Source: Paragordius varius (lineage: Eukaryota; Nematomorpha). Taken from it: a stretch of 64,000 nt of DNA. Below, piece after piece: positions 13,431-28,200 of this stretch. The notes beneath the pieces are model-generated. The model saw only the letters and a program-made list of their open reading frames with translations. It did no database searches and was not told the DNA's origin. The translations under genes and the position numbers were made by a program. Location: the NCBI GenBank assembly GCA_964247055.1, contig OZ176050.1, positions 868,001 through 932,000 of the forward strand. Reading direction: 5' to 3'. Within the stretch, counting starts at the first letter, position 1. Each line of letters begins with the position of its first letter.

Positions 13431-15834
13431 GGGTAGCCCTATGGTAGTTCCATCATCACCCCAAATATTTTCGAGATCGGAGTATAAATGTAATTTTTAT
13501 GAATTTTTTAAATATTTAAAAAATTTATTTTATACGATTTTAAAAATAAATGGCTACCTAAAATCCAAATTTGATCAGGTGATGTCACCATAATTTTTTT
13601 TGGGTAGCCCTATGGTAGTTCCATCATCACCCCAAATATTTTCGAGATCGGAGTATAAATGTAATTTTTATGAATTTTTTAAATATTTAAAAAATTTATT
13701 TTATACGATTTTAAAAATAAAAATGGCTACCTATCCAAATTTGATCAGGTGATGTCACCATAATTGTTTTTGGGTAGCCCTATGATAATTCCATCATCAC
13801 CCCAAATATTGTCGAGATCGGAGTATAAATGTAATTTTTTTGAATTTTTTAAATATTTAAAAAATTTATTTTATACGATTTTAAAAATAAAAATGGCTAC
13901 CTAAAATCAAAATTTGATCAGGTGATGTCGCCATAATTTTTTTTGGGTAGCCCTATGGTAGTTCCATCATCACCCCAAATATTTTGGGGATCGGACTATA
14001 AATGTAATTTTTATGAATTTTTTAAATATTTAAAAAATTTATTTTATACGATTTTAAAAATAAAAATGGCTACCTAAAATCCAAATTTGATCAGGTGATG
14101 TCTCCATAATTTTTTTGGGTAGCCCTATGGTAGTTCCATCATCACCCCAAATATTTTGGGGTTCGGACTATAAATGTAATTTTTATGAATTTTTTAAATA
14201 TTTAAAAAATTTATTTTATACGATTTTAAAAATCAAAATGGCTACCTAAAATCCAAATTGGATCAGGTGATGTCACTATAATTTTTTTGGGTAGCCCTAT
14301 GGTAGTTCCATCATCACCCCAAATATTTTGGGGATCGGAGTATAAATGTAATTTTTATGAATTTTTTAAATATTTAAAAAATTTATTTTATACGATTAAA
14401 ATAAAAATGGCTACCTAAAATCCAAATTTGATCAGGTGATGTCACCATAATTTTTTTTGGGTAGCCCTATGGTAGTTCCATCATCACCCCAAATATTTTC
14501 GAGATCGGAGTACAAATGTAATTTTTATGAATTTTTTAAATATTTAAAAAATTTATTTTATACGATTTTAAAAATAAAAATGGCTACCTAAAATCCAAAT
14601 TTGATCAGGTGATGTCACCATAATTTTTTTTGGGTAGCCCTATGGTAGTTCCATCATCACCCCAAATATTTTCGAGATCGGAGTCTAAATGTAATTTTTA
14701 TGAATTTTTTAAATATTTAAAAAATTTATTTTATACGATATTAAAAATAAAAATGTCTACCTAAAATCCAAATTTGATCAGGTGATGTCACCATAATTTT
14801 TTTTGGGTAGCCCTATGGTAATTCCATCATCACCCCAAATATTGTCGAGATCGGAGTATAAATGTAATTTTTTTGAATTTTTTAAATATTTAAAAAATTT
14901 ATTTTATACGATTTTAAAAATAAAAATGGCTACCTAAAATCCAAATTTGATCAGGTGATGTCACCATAATTTTTTTGGGTAGCCCTATGGTTGTTCCATC
15001 ATCACCTCAAATATTTTCGAGATCGGAGTATAAATGTAATTTTTATGAATTTTTTAAATATTTAAAAAATTTATTTTATACGATTTTAAAAATAAAAATG
15101 GCTACCTTAAATCCAAATGTGATCAGGTGATATCACCATAATTTTTTTGGGTAGCCCTATGGTAGTTCCATCATCACCCCAAATATTTTCGAGATCGGAG
15201 TATAAATGTAATTTTTATGAATTTTTTAAATATTTAAAAAATTTATTTTATACGATTTTAAAAATAAATGGCTACCTAAAATCCAAATTTGATCAGGTGA
15301 TGTCACCATAATTTTTTTTGGGTAGCCCTATGGTAGTTCCATCATCACCCCAAATATTTTCGAGATCGGAGTATAAATGTAATTTTTATGAATTTTTTAA
15401 ATATTTAAAAAATTTATTTTATACGATTTTAAAAATAAAAATGGCTACCTATCCAAATTTGATCAGGTGATGTCACCATAATTGTTTTTGGGTTACCCTA
15501 TGATAATTCCATCATCACCCCAAATATTGTCGAGATCGGAGTATAAATATAATTTTTTTGAATTTTTTAAATATTTAAAAAATTTATTTTATACGATTTT
15601 AAAAATAAAAATGGCTACCTAAAATCAAAATTTGATCAGGTGATGTCGCCATAATTTTGCTTGGGTAGCCCTATGGTAGTTCCATCATCACCCCAAATAT
15701 TTTGGGGATCGGACTATAAATGTAATTTTTATGAATTTTTTAAATATTTAAAAAATTTATTTTATACGATTTTAAAAATAAAAATGGCTACCAAAAATCC
15801 AAATTTGATCAGGTGATGTCACCATAATTTTTTT

Positions 15835-15918
15835 AAAATTTATTTTATACGATTTTAAAAATAAAAATGGCTACCTAAAATCCAAATTTGATCAGGTGAT
15901 GTCACCATAATTTTTTTT
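15835..15918 (+). repeat. Truncated 84-bp monomer (occurrence 5 of 6)
   Basis: Counterpart of 9214 in the second large copy, again at an offset of 6621 bp. Confidence 0.9.
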
Positions 15919-16776
15919 GGGTAGCCCTATGGTAGTTCCATCATCACCCCAAATATTTTCGAGATCGGAGTATAAATGTAATTTTTATGAATTTTTTAAA
16001 TATTTAAAAAATTTATTTTATACGATTTTAAAAATAAATGGCTACCTAAAATCCAAATTTGATCAGGTGATGTCACCATAATTTTTTTTGGGTAGCCCTA
16101 TGGTAGTTCCATCATCACCCCAAATATTTTCGAGATCGGAGTATAAATGTAATTTTTATGAATTTTTTAAATATTTAAAAAATTTATTTTATACGATTTT
16201 AAAAATAAAAATGGCTACCTATCCAAATTTGATCAGGTGATGTCACCATAATTGTTTTTGGGTAGCCCTATGATAATTCCATCATCACCCCAAATATTGT
16301 CGAGATCGGAGTATAAATGTAATTTTTTTGAATTTTTTAAATATTTAAAAAATTTATTTTATACGATTTTAAAAATAAAAATGGCTACCTAAAATCAAAA
16401 TTTGATCAGGTGATGTCGCCATAATTTTTTTTGGGTAGCCCTATGGTAGTTCCATCATCACCCCAAATATTTTGGGGATCGGACTATAAATGTAATTTTT
16501 ATGAATTTTTTAAATATTTAAAAAATTTATTTTATACGATTTTAAAAATCAAAATGGCTACCTAAAATCCAAATTTGATCAGGTGATGTCACTATAATTT
16601 TTTTGGGTAGCCCTATGGTAGTTCCATCATCACCTCAAATATTTTGGGGATCGGACTATAAATGTAATTTTTATGAATTTTTTAAATATTTAAAAAATTT
16701 ATTTTATAGGATTTTAAAAATAAAAATGGCTACCAAAAATCCAAATTTGATCAGGTGATGTCACCATAATTTTTTT

Positions 16777-16860
16777 AAAATTTATTTTATACGATTTTAA
16801 AAATAAAAATGGCTACCTAAAATCCAAATTTGATCAGATGATGTCACCATAATTTTTTTT
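16777..16860 (+). repeat. Truncated 84-bp monomer (occurrence 6 of 6)
   Basis: Counterpart of 9984, shifted by one additional monomer. It marks the right end of the recognisable large duplication. Confidence 0.9.
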
Positions 16861-19800
16861 GGGTAGCCCTATGGTAGTTCCATCATCACCCCAAATATTT
16901 TCGAGATCGGAGTATAAATCTAATTTTTATGAATTTTTTAAATATTTAAAAAATTTATTTTATACGATATTAAAAATAAAAATGGCTACCTAAAATCCAA
17001 ATTTGATCAGGTGATGTCACCTTAATTTTTTTTGGGTAGCCCTATGGTAATTCCATCATCACCCCAAATATTTTGGGGATCGGACTATAAATGTAATTTT
17101 TATGAATTTTTTAAATATTTAAAAAATTTATTTTATACGATTTTAAAAATAAAAATGGCTACCTAAAATCCAAATTTGATCAGGTGATGTCACTATAATT
17201 TTTTTTGGGTAGCCCTATGGTAGTTCCATCATCACCCCAAATATTTTCGAGATCGGAGTATAAATGTAATTTTTATGAATTTTTTAAATATTTAAAAAAT
17301 TTATTTTATACGATTTTAAAATAAAAATGGCTACCTAAAATCCAAATTTGATCAGGTGATGTCACCATAATTTTTTTTGGGTAGCCCTATGGTAGTTCCA
17401 TCATCACCCCAAATATTGTCGAGATCGGAGTATAAATGTAATTTTTTTGAATTTTTTAAATATTTAAAAAATTTATTTTATACGATTTTAAAAATAAAAA
17501 TGGCTACCTAAAATCCAAATTTGATCAGGTGATGTCGCCATAATTTTTTTTGCGTAGCCCTATGTAGTTTCATCATCACCCCAAATATTTTGGGGATCGG
17601 ACTATAAATGTAATTTTTATGAATTTTTAAATATTTAAAAAATTTATTTTATACGATTTTAAAAATAAAAATGGCTACCTAAAATCCAAATTTGATCAGG
17701 TGATGTCACCATAATTTTTTTTGGGTAGCCCTATGGTAGTTCCATCATCACCCCAAATATTTTCGAGATCGGAGTATAAATGTAATTTTTATGAATTTTT
17801 TAAATATTTAAAAAATTGATTTTATACGATTTTAAAAATAAAAATGGCTACCTAAAATCAAAATTTGATCAGGTGATGTCACCATATTTTTTTTGGTAGC
17901 CCTATGGTAGTTCCATCATCACCCCAAATATTTTGGGGATCGGACTATAAATGTAATTTTTATGAATTTTTTAAATATTTAAAAAATTTATTTTATACGA
18001 TTTTAAAAATAAAAATGGCTACCTAAAATCCAAATTTGATCAGGTGATGTCACTATAATTTTTTTGGGTAGCCCTATGGTAGTTGTATCATCACCTCAAA
18101 TATTTTGGGGATCGGACTATAAATGTAATTTTTATGAATTTTTTAAATATTTAAAAAATTTATTTTATACGATTTTAAAAATAAAAATGGCTACCTAAAA
18201 TCCAAATTTGATCAGGTGATGTCACCATAATTTTTTTGGGTAGCCCTATGGTAGTTCCATCATCACCCCAAATATTTTCGAGATCGGAGTATAAATGTAA
18301 TTTTTATGAATTTTTAAAATATTTAAAAAATTTATTTTATACGATTTTAAAAATAAAAATGGCTACCTAAAATCAAAATTTGATCAGGTGATGTCACCAT
18401 AATTTTTTTTGGTAGCCCTATGGTAGTTCCATCATCACCCCAAATATTTTGGGGATCGGACTATAAATGTAATTTTTATGAATTTTTTAAATATTTAAAA
18501 AATTTATTTTATACGATTTTAAAAATAAAAATGGCTACCTAAAATCCAAATTTGATCAGGTGATGTCACTATAATTTTTTTGGGTAGCCCTATGGTAGTT
18601 CCATCATCACCTCAAATATTTTGGGGATCGGACTATAAATGTAATTTTTATGAATTTTTTAAATATTTAAAAAATTTATTTTATACGATTTTAAAAATAA
18701 AAATGGCTACCTAAAATCCAAATTTGATCAGGTGATGTCACCATAATTTTTTTGGGTAGCCCTATGGTAGTTCCATCATCACCCCAAATATTTTCGAGAT
18801 CGGAGTATAAATGTAATTTTTATGAATTTTTAAAATATTTAAAAAATTTATTTTATACGATTTTAAAAATAAAAATGGCTACCTAAAATCAAAATTTGAT
18901 CAGGTGATGTCACCATAATTTTTTTTGGGTAGCCCTATGGTAGTTCCATCATCACCCCAAATATTGTCGAGATCGGAGTATAAATGTAATTTTTTTGAAT
19001 TTTTTAAATATTTAAAAAATTTATTTTATACGATTTTAAAAATAAAAATGGCTACCTACAATCCAAATTTGATCAGGTGATGTCGCCATAATTTTTTTTG
19101 CGTAGCCCTATGTAGTTTCATCATCACCCCAAATATTTTGGGGATCGGACTATAAATGTAATTTTTATGAATTTTTTAAATATTTAAAAAATTTATTTTA
19201 TACGATTTTAAAAATAAAAATGGCTACCTAAAATCCAAATTTGATCAGGTGATGTCACCATAATTTTTTTTGGGTAGCCCTATGGTAGTTCCATCATCAC
19301 CCCAAATATTTTCGAGATCGGAGTATAAATGTAATTTTTATGAATTTTTTAAATATTTAAAAAATTGATTTTATACGATTTTAAAAATAAAAATGGCTAC
19401 CTAAAATCAAAATTTGATCAGGTGATGTCACCATATTTTTTTGGGTAGCCCTATGGTAGTTCCATCATCACCCCAAAAAATGTCGAGATCGGAGTATAAA
19501 TGTAATTTTTTTGAATTTTTTAAATATTTAAAAAATTTATTTTATACGATTTTAAAAATAAAAATGGCTACCTAAAATCTAAATTTGATCAGGTGATGTC
19601 GCCATAATTTTTTTTGGGTAGCCCTATGGTAGTTCCATCATCACCCCAAATATTTTGGGGATCGGACTATAAATGTAATTTTTATGAATTTTTTAAATAT
19701 TTAAAAAATTTATTTTATACGATTTTAAAAATAAAAATGGCTACCTAAAATCCAAATTTGATCAGGTGATGTCTCCATAATTTTTTTTGGGTAGCCCTAT

Positions 19801-22354
19801 GGTAGTTCCATCATCACCCCAAATATTTTGGGGATCGGACTATAAATGTAATTTTTATGAATTTTTTAAATATTTAAAAAATTTATTTTATACGATTTTA
19901 AAAATAAAACTGGCTACCTAAAATCCAAATTTGATCAGGTGATGTCACTATAATTTTTTTGGGTAGCCCTATGGTAGTTCCATCATCACCTCAAATATTT
20001 TGGGAATCGGACTATAAATGTAATTTTTATGAATTTTTTAAATATTTAAAAAACATTATTTTATACGATTTTAAAAATAAAAATGGCTACCTAAAATCCA
20101 AATTTGATCAGGTGATGTCACCATAATTTTTTTGGGTAGCCCTATGGTAGTTCCATCATCAACCCAAATATTTTCGAGATCGGAGTATAAATGTAATTTT
20201 TATGAATTTTTAAAATATTTAAAAAATTTATTTTATACGATTTTAAAAATAAAAATGGCTACCTAAAATCCAAATTTGATCAGGTGATGCCACCATAATT
20301 TTTTTTGGGTAGCCCTATGGTAGTTCCATCATCACCCCAAATATTGTCGAGATCGGAGTATAAATGTAATTTTTTTGAATTTTTTAAATATTTAAAAAAT
20401 TTATTTTATACGATTTTAAAAATAAAAATGGCTACCTAAAATCCAAATTTGATCAGGTGATGTCACCATAATTTTTTTTGGGTAGCCCTATGGTAGTTCC
20501 ATCATCACCCCAAATATTTTCAAGATCGGAGTATAAATGTAATTTTTATGAATTTTTTAAATATTTAAAAAATTGATTTTATACGATTTTAAAAATAAAA
20601 ATGGCTACCTAAAATCAAAATTTGATCAGGTGATGTCACCATATTTTTTTGGGTAGCCTTATGGTAGTTCCATCATCACCCCAAATATTGTCGAGATCGG
20701 AGTATAAATGTAATTTTTTTGAATTTTTTAAATATTTAAAAAATTTATTTTATACGATTTTAAAAATAAAAATGGCTACCTAAAATCTAAATTTGATCAG
20801 GTGATGTTGCCATAATTTTTTTTGGGTAGCCCTATGGTAGTTCCATCATCACCCCAAATATTTTGGGGATCGGACTATAAATGTAATTTTTATGAATTTT
20901 TTAAATATTTAAAAAATTTATTTTATACGATTTTAAAAATAAAAATGGCTACCTAAAATCTAAATTTGATCAGGTGATGTCGCCATAATTTTTTTTGGGT
21001 AGCCCTATGGTAGTTCCATCATCACCCCAAATATTTTGGGGATCGGACTATAAATGTAATTTTTATGAATTTTTTAAATATTTAAAAAATTTATTTTATA
21101 CGATTTTAAAAATAAAAATGGCTACCTAAAATCCAAATTTGATCAGGTGATGTCACTATATTTTTTTTGGGTAGCCCTATGGTAGTTCCATCATCACCTC
21201 AAATATTTTGGGGATCGGACTATAAATGTAATTTTTATGAATTTTTTAAATATTTAAAAAATTTATTTTATACGATTTTAAAAATAAAAATGGCTACCTA
21301 AAATCCAAATTTGATCAGGTGATGTCACCATAATTTTTTTGGGTAGCCCTATGGTAGTTCCATCATCACCCCAAATATTTTCGAGATCGGAGTATAAATG
21401 TAATTTTTATGAATTTTTAAAATATTTAAAAAATTTATTTTATACGATTTTAAAAATAAAAATGGCTACCTAAAATCCAAATTTGATCAGGTGATGTCAC
21501 CATATTTTTTTTTGGGTAGCCCTATGGTAGTTCCATCATCACCCCAAATATTGTCGAGATCGGAGTATAAATGTAATTTTTTTGAATTTTTTAAATATTT
21601 AAAAAATTTATTTTATACGATTTTAATAATAAAAATGGCTACCTAAAATCCAAATTTGATCAGGTGATGTCACCATAATTTTTTTTGGGTAGCCCTATGG
21701 TAGTTCCATCATCACCCCAAATATTTTCAAGATCGGAGTATAAATGTAATTTTTATGAATTTTTTAAATATTTAAAAAATTGATTTTATACGATTTTAAA
21801 AATAAAAATGGCTACCTAAAATCAAAATTTGATCAGGTGATGTCACCATATTTTTTTGGGTAGCCCTATGGTAGTTCCATCATCACCCCAAATATTGTCG
21901 AGATCGGAGTATAAATGTAATTTTTATGAATTTTTAAAATATTTAAAAAATTTATTTTATACGATTTTAAAAATAAAAATGGCTACCTAAAATCCAAATT
22001 TGATCAGGTGATGTCACTATAATTTTTTTGGGTAGCCCTATGGTAGTTCCATCATCACCTCAAATATTTTGGGGATCGGACTATAAATGTAATTTTTATG
22101 AATTTTTTAAATATTTAAAAAATTTATTTTATACGATTTTAAAAATAAAAATGGCTACCTAAAATCAAAATTTGATCAGGTGATATCGCCATAATTTTTT
22201 TTGGGTAGCCCTATGGTAGTTCCATCATCACCCCAAATATTTTGGGGATCGGACTATAAATGTAATTTTTATGAATTTTTTAAATATTTAAAAAATTTAT
22301 TTTATACGATTTTAAAAATAAAAATGGCTACCTAAAATCCAAATTTGATCAGGT

Positions 22355-23560
22355 GATGTCTCCATAATTTTTTTTGGGTAGCCCTATGGTAGTTCCATCA
22401 TCACCCCAAATATTTTCGAGATCGGAGTATAAATGTAATTTTTATGAATTTTTTAAATATTTAAAAAATTTATTTTATACGATTTTAAAAATAAAAATGG
22501 CTACCTAAAATCCAAATTTGATCAGGTGATGTCGCCATAATTTTTTTTGGGTAGCCCTAGAGTAGTTCCATCATCACCCCAAATATTTTTGAGATCGGAG
22601 TATAAATGTAATTTTTATGAATTTTTTAAATATTTAAAAAATTTATTTTATACGATTTTAAAAATAAAAATGGCTACCTAAAATCCAAATTTGATCAGGT
22701 GATGTCACCATAATTTTTTTTGGGTAGCCCTATGGTAGTTCCATCATCACCCCAAATATTGTCGAGATCGGAGTATAAATGTAATTTTTATGAATTTTTT
22801 AAATATTTAAAAAATTTATTTTATACGATTCTAAAAATAAAAATGGCTACCTAAATCCAAATTTGATCAGGTGATGTCACCATAATTTTTTTTGGGTAGC
22901 CCTATGGTAGTTCCATCATCACCCCAAATATTTTCGAGATCGGAGTATAAATGTAATTTTTATGAATTTTTTAAATATTTAAAAAATTGATTTTATACGA
23001 TTTTAAAAATAAAAATGGCTACCTAAAATCCAAATTTGATCAGGTGATGTCACCATATTTTTTTTTGGGTAGCCCTATGGTAGTTCCATCATGACCCCAA
23101 ATATTGTCGAGATCGGAGTATAAATGTAATTTTTTTGAATTTTTTAAATATTTAAAAAATTTATTTTATACGATTTTAAAAATAAAAATGGCTACCTAAA
23201 ATCCAAATTTGATCAGGTGATGTCACCATAATTTTTTTTGGGTAGCCCTATGGTAGTTCCATCATCACCCCAAATATTTTCGAGATCGGAGTATAAATGT
23301 AATTTTTATGAATTTTTTAAAAATTTAAAAAATTGATTTTATACGATTTTAAAAATAAAAATGGCTACCTAAAATCCAAATTTGATCAGGTGATGTCACC
23401 ATATTTTTTTTTGGGTAGCCCTATGGTAGTTCCATCATCACCCCAAATATTGTCGAGATCGGAGTATAAATGTAATTTTTATGAATTTTTTAAATATTTA
23501 AAAAATTTATTTTATACGATTTTAAAAATAAAAATGGCTACTTAAAATCCAAATTTGATC
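22355..23560 (+). repeat. Copy 1 of a 10-monomer (~1727 bp) duplication
   Basis: Shared private variants in order are gtgatgtctcc, ccctagagtag, gattctaaaaataaa, ctaaatccaaa, aaaaattgatttt, catgaccccaaatattg, ttttttaaaaatttaaaa and ggctacttaaaatcc. They recur 1727-1728 bp later. Two identical 70-codon open frames lie at equivalent places in the two copies; they are by-products of the repeat and not genes. Confidence 0.85.
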
Positions 23561-24081
23561 AGGTGATGTCACTATAATTTTATTTGGGTAGCCCTATGGT
23601 AGTTCCATCATCACCCCAAATATTTTCGAGATCGGAGTATAAATGTAATTTTTATGAATTTTTTAAATATTTAAAAAATTTATTTTATACGATTTTAAAA
23701 TAAAAATGGCTACCTAAAATCCAAATTTGATCAGGTGATGTCACCATAATTTTTTTTGGGTAGCCCTATGGTAGTTCCATCATCACCCCAAATATTGTCG
23801 AGATCGGAGTATAAATGTAATTTTTTTGAATTTTTTAAATATTTAAAAAATTTATTTTATACGATTTTAAAAATAAAAATGGCTACCTAAAATCCAAATT
23901 TGATCAGGTGATGTCACCATAATTTTTTTTGGGTAGCCCTATGGTAGTTCCATCATCACCCCAAATATTTTCGAGATCGGAGTATAAATGTAATTTTTAT
24001 GAATTTTTTAAATATTTAAAAAATTTATTTTATACGATTTTAAAAATAAAAATGGCTACCTAAAATCCAAATTTGATCAGG

Positions 24082-25290
24082 TGATGTCTCCATAATTTTT
24101 TTTGGGTAGCCCTATGGTAGTTCCATCATCACCCCAAATATTTTCGAGATCGGAGTATAAATGTAATTTTTATGAATTTTTTAAATATTTAAAAAATTTA
24201 TTTTATACGATTTTAAAAATAAAAATGGCTACCTAAAATCCAAATTTGATCAGGTGATGTCGCCATAATTTTTTTTGGGTAGCCCTAGAGTAGTTCCATC
24301 ATCACCCCAAATATTTTTGAGATCGGAGTATAAATGTAATTTTTATGAATTTTTTAAATATTTAAAAAATTTATTTTATACGATTTTAAAAATAAAAATG
24401 GCTACCTAAAATCCAAATTTGATCAGGTGATGTCACCATAATTTTTTTTGGGTAGCCCTATGGTAGTTCCATCATCACCCCAAATATTGTCGAGATCGGA
24501 GTATAAATGTAATTTTTATGAATTTTTTAAATATTTAAAAAATTTATTTTATACGATTCTAAAAATAAAAATGGCTACCTAAATCCAAATTTGATCAGGT
24601 GATGTCACCATAATTTTTTTTGGGTAGCCCTATGGTAGTTCCATCATCACCCCAAATATTTTCGAGATCGGAGTATAAATGTAATTTTTATGAATTTTTT
24701 AAATATTTAAAAAATTGATTTTATACGATTTTAAAAATAAAAATGGCTACCTAAAATCCAAATTTGATCAGGTGATGTCACCATATTTTTTTTTGGGTAG
24801 CCCTATGGTAGTTCCATCATGACCCCAAATATTGTCGAGATCGGAGTATAAATGTAATTTTTTGAATTTTTTAAATATTTAAAAAATTTATTTTATACGA
24901 TTTTAAAAATAAAAATGGCTACCTAAAATCCAAATTTGATCAGGTGATGTCACCATAATTTTTTTTGGGTAGCCCTATGGTAGTTCCATCATCACCCCAA
25001 ATATTTTCGAGATCGGAGTATAAATGTAATTTTTATGAATTTTTTAAAAATTTAAAAAATTGATTTTATACGATTTTAAAAATAAAAATGGCTACCTAAA
25101 ATCCAAATTTGATCAGGTGATGTCACCATATTTTTTTTTGGGTAGCCCTATGGTAGTTCCATCATCACCCCAAATATTGTCGAGATCGGAGTATAAATGT
25201 AATTTTTATGAATTTTTTAAATATTTAAAAAATTTATTTTATACGATTTTAAAAATAAAAATGGCTACTTAAAATCCAAATTTGATCAGG
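24082..25290 (+). repeat. Copy 2 of the ~1727 bp duplication
   Basis: Partner of 22355-23560. It differs by a 1-base shortening of a T-run near 24860. The copies diverge after ggctacttaaaatcc. Confidence 0.85.
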
Positions 25291-28200
25291 TGATGTCTCC
25301 ATAATTTTTTTTGGGTAGCCCTATGGTAGTTCCATCATCACCCCAAATATTTTCGAGATCGGAGTATAAATGTAATTTTTATGAATTTTTTAAATATTTA
25401 AAAAATTTATTTTATACGATTTTAAAAATAAAAATGGCTACCTAAAATCCAAATTTAATCAGGTGATGTCACCATAATTTTTTTTGGGTAGCCCTATGGT
25501 AATTCCATCATCACCCCAAATATTGTCGAGATCGGAGTATAAATGTAATTTTTATGAATTTTTTAAATATTTAAAAAATTTATTTTATACGATTTTAAAA
25601 ATAAAAATGGCTACCTAAAATCCAAATTTGATCAGGTGATGTCACTATAATTTTTATGGGTAGCCCTATGTTAGTTCCATCATCACCCCAAATATTTTGG
25701 GGATCGGAGTATAAATGTAATTTTTATGAATTTTTTAAATATTTAAAAAATTTATTTTATACGATTTTAAAAATAAAAATGGCTACCTAAAATCCAAATT
25801 TGATCAGGTGATGTCGCCTTAATTTTTTTTGGGTAGCCCTATTCCATCATCACCCCAAATATTTTGGGGATCGGACTATAAATGTAATTTTTATGAATTT
25901 TTTAAATATTTAAAAAATTTATTTTATACGATTTTAAAAATAAAAATGGCTACCTAAAATCCAAATTTGATCAGGTGATGTCACTATAATTTTTATGGGT
26001 AGCCCTATGTTAGTTCCATCATCACCCCAAATATTTTGGGGATCGGAGTATAAATGTAATTTTATGAATTTTTTAAATATTTAAAAAATTTATTTTATAC
26101 GATTTTAAAAATAAAAATGGCTACCTAAAATCCAAATTTGATCAGGTGATGTCACCATGATTTTTTTTGGGTAGCCCTATGGTAGTTCCATCATCACCCC
26201 AAATATTTTCGAGATCGGAATATAAATGTAATTTTTATGAAGTTTTTAAATATTTAAAAAATTTATTTTATACGATTTTAAAAATAAAAATGGCTACCTA
26301 AAATCCAAATTTGATCAGGTGATGTCACCATAATTTTTTTTGGGTAGCCCTATGGTAGTTCCATCATCAGCCCAAATATTGTCGAGATCGGAGTATAAAT
26401 GTAATTTTTTTGAATTTTTTAAATATTTAAAAAATTTATTTATACGATTTTAAAAATAAAAATGGCTACCTAAAATCCAAATTTGATCAGGTGATGTCGC
26501 CATAATTTTTTTTGCGTAGTCCTATGGTAGTTCCATCATCACCCCAAATATTTTGGGGATCGGACTATAAATGTAATTTTTATGAATATTTGAAAAATTT
26601 ATTTTATACGATTTTAAAAATAAAAATGGCTACCTAAAATCCAAATTTGATCAGGTGATGTCACCATAATTTTTTTTGGGTAGCCCAATGGTAGTTCCAT
26701 CATCACCCCAAATATTGTCGAGATCGGAGTATAAATGTAAGTTTTTTGAATTTTTTAAATATTTAAAAAATTTATTTTATACGATTTTAAAAATAAAAAT
26801 GGCTACCTAAAATCCAAATTTGATCAGGTGATGTCACCATAATTTTTTTTGCGTAGCCCTATGGTAGTTCCATCATCACCCCAAATATTTTGGGGATCGG
26901 ACTATAAATGTAATTTTTATGAATTTTTTAAATATTTAAAAAATTTATTTTATACGATTTTAAAAATAAAAATGGCTACCTAAAATCCAAATTTGATCAG
27001 GTGATGTCACCATAATTTTTTTTGGGTAGCCCTATGGTAGTTCCATCATCACCCCAAATATTTTCGAGATCGGAATATAAATGTAATTTTTATGAAGTTT
27101 TTAAATATTTAAAAAATTTATTTTATACGATTTTAAAAATAAAAATGGCTACCTAAAATCCAAATTTGATCAGGTGATGTCGCCATAATTTTTTTTGGGT
27201 AGCCCTATGGTAGTTCCATCCTCACCCCAAATATTTTCGAGATCGGAGTATAAATGTAATTTTTTTGAATTTTTTAAATATTTAAAAAATTTATTTTATA
27301 CGATTTTAAAAATGAAAATGGCTACCTAAAATCCAAATTTGATCAGGTGTCACCATAATTTTTTTTGCGTAGCCCTATGGTAGTTCCATCATCACCCCAA
27401 ATATTTTGGGGATCGGACTATAAATGTAATTTTATGAATTTTTTAAATATATAAAAAATTTATTTTATACGATTTTAAAAATAAAAATGGCTACCTAAAA
27501 TCCAAATTTGATCAGGTGATGTCACCATAATTTTTTTTGGGTAGCCCTATGGTAGTTCCATCATCACCCCAAATATTTTCGAGATCGGAATATAAATGTA
27601 ATTTTTATGAGGTTTTTAAATATTTAAAAAATTTATTCTATACGATTTTAAAAATAAAAATGGCTACCTAAAATCCAAATTTGATCAGGTGTCACCATAA
27701 TTTTTTTTGCGTAGCCCTATGGTAGTTCCATCATCACCCCAAATATTGTCGAGATCGGAGTATAAATGTAAGTTTTTTGAATTTTTTAAATATTTAAAAA
27801 ATTTATTTTATACGATTTTAAAAATAAAAATGGCTACCTAAAATCCAAATTTGATCAGGTGATGTCACCATAATTTTTTTTGCGTAGCCCTATGGTAGTT
27901 CCATCATCACCCCAAATATTTTGGGGATCGGACTATAAATGTAATTTTTATGAATTTTTTAAATATTTAAAAAATTTATTTTATACGATTTTAAAAATAA
28001 AAATGGCTACCTAAAATCCAAATTTGATCAGGTGATGTCACCATAATTTTTTTTGGGTAGCCCTATGGTAGTTCCATCATCACCCCAAATATTGTCGAGA
28101 TCGGAGTATAAATGTAATTTTTTTGAATTTTTTAAATATTTAAAAAATTTATTTATACGATTTTAAAAATAAAAATGGCTACCTAAAATCCAAATTTGAT

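Larger units (their letters stand above)
10241..16850 (+). repeat. Copy 2 of the ~6.1 kb duplication, expanded to ~6.6 kb
   Basis: It starts at the gcgtagcc marker and abuts copy 1, so the pair is a direct tandem duplication of about 35-38 monomers. It differs from copy 1 by a three-monomer expansion (11430-12463) and, near the right end, by about one extra monomer: the last truncated-monomer junction lies at 16776 where 16604 would be expected. Confidence 0.85.

Noticed and set aside
23333-23545. 70-codon open frame, identical copy at 25060-25272
   Set aside because: It spans satellite units and recurs only because the block is duplicated at 1727 bp. Other units have stops in this frame, and no family resembles the product.
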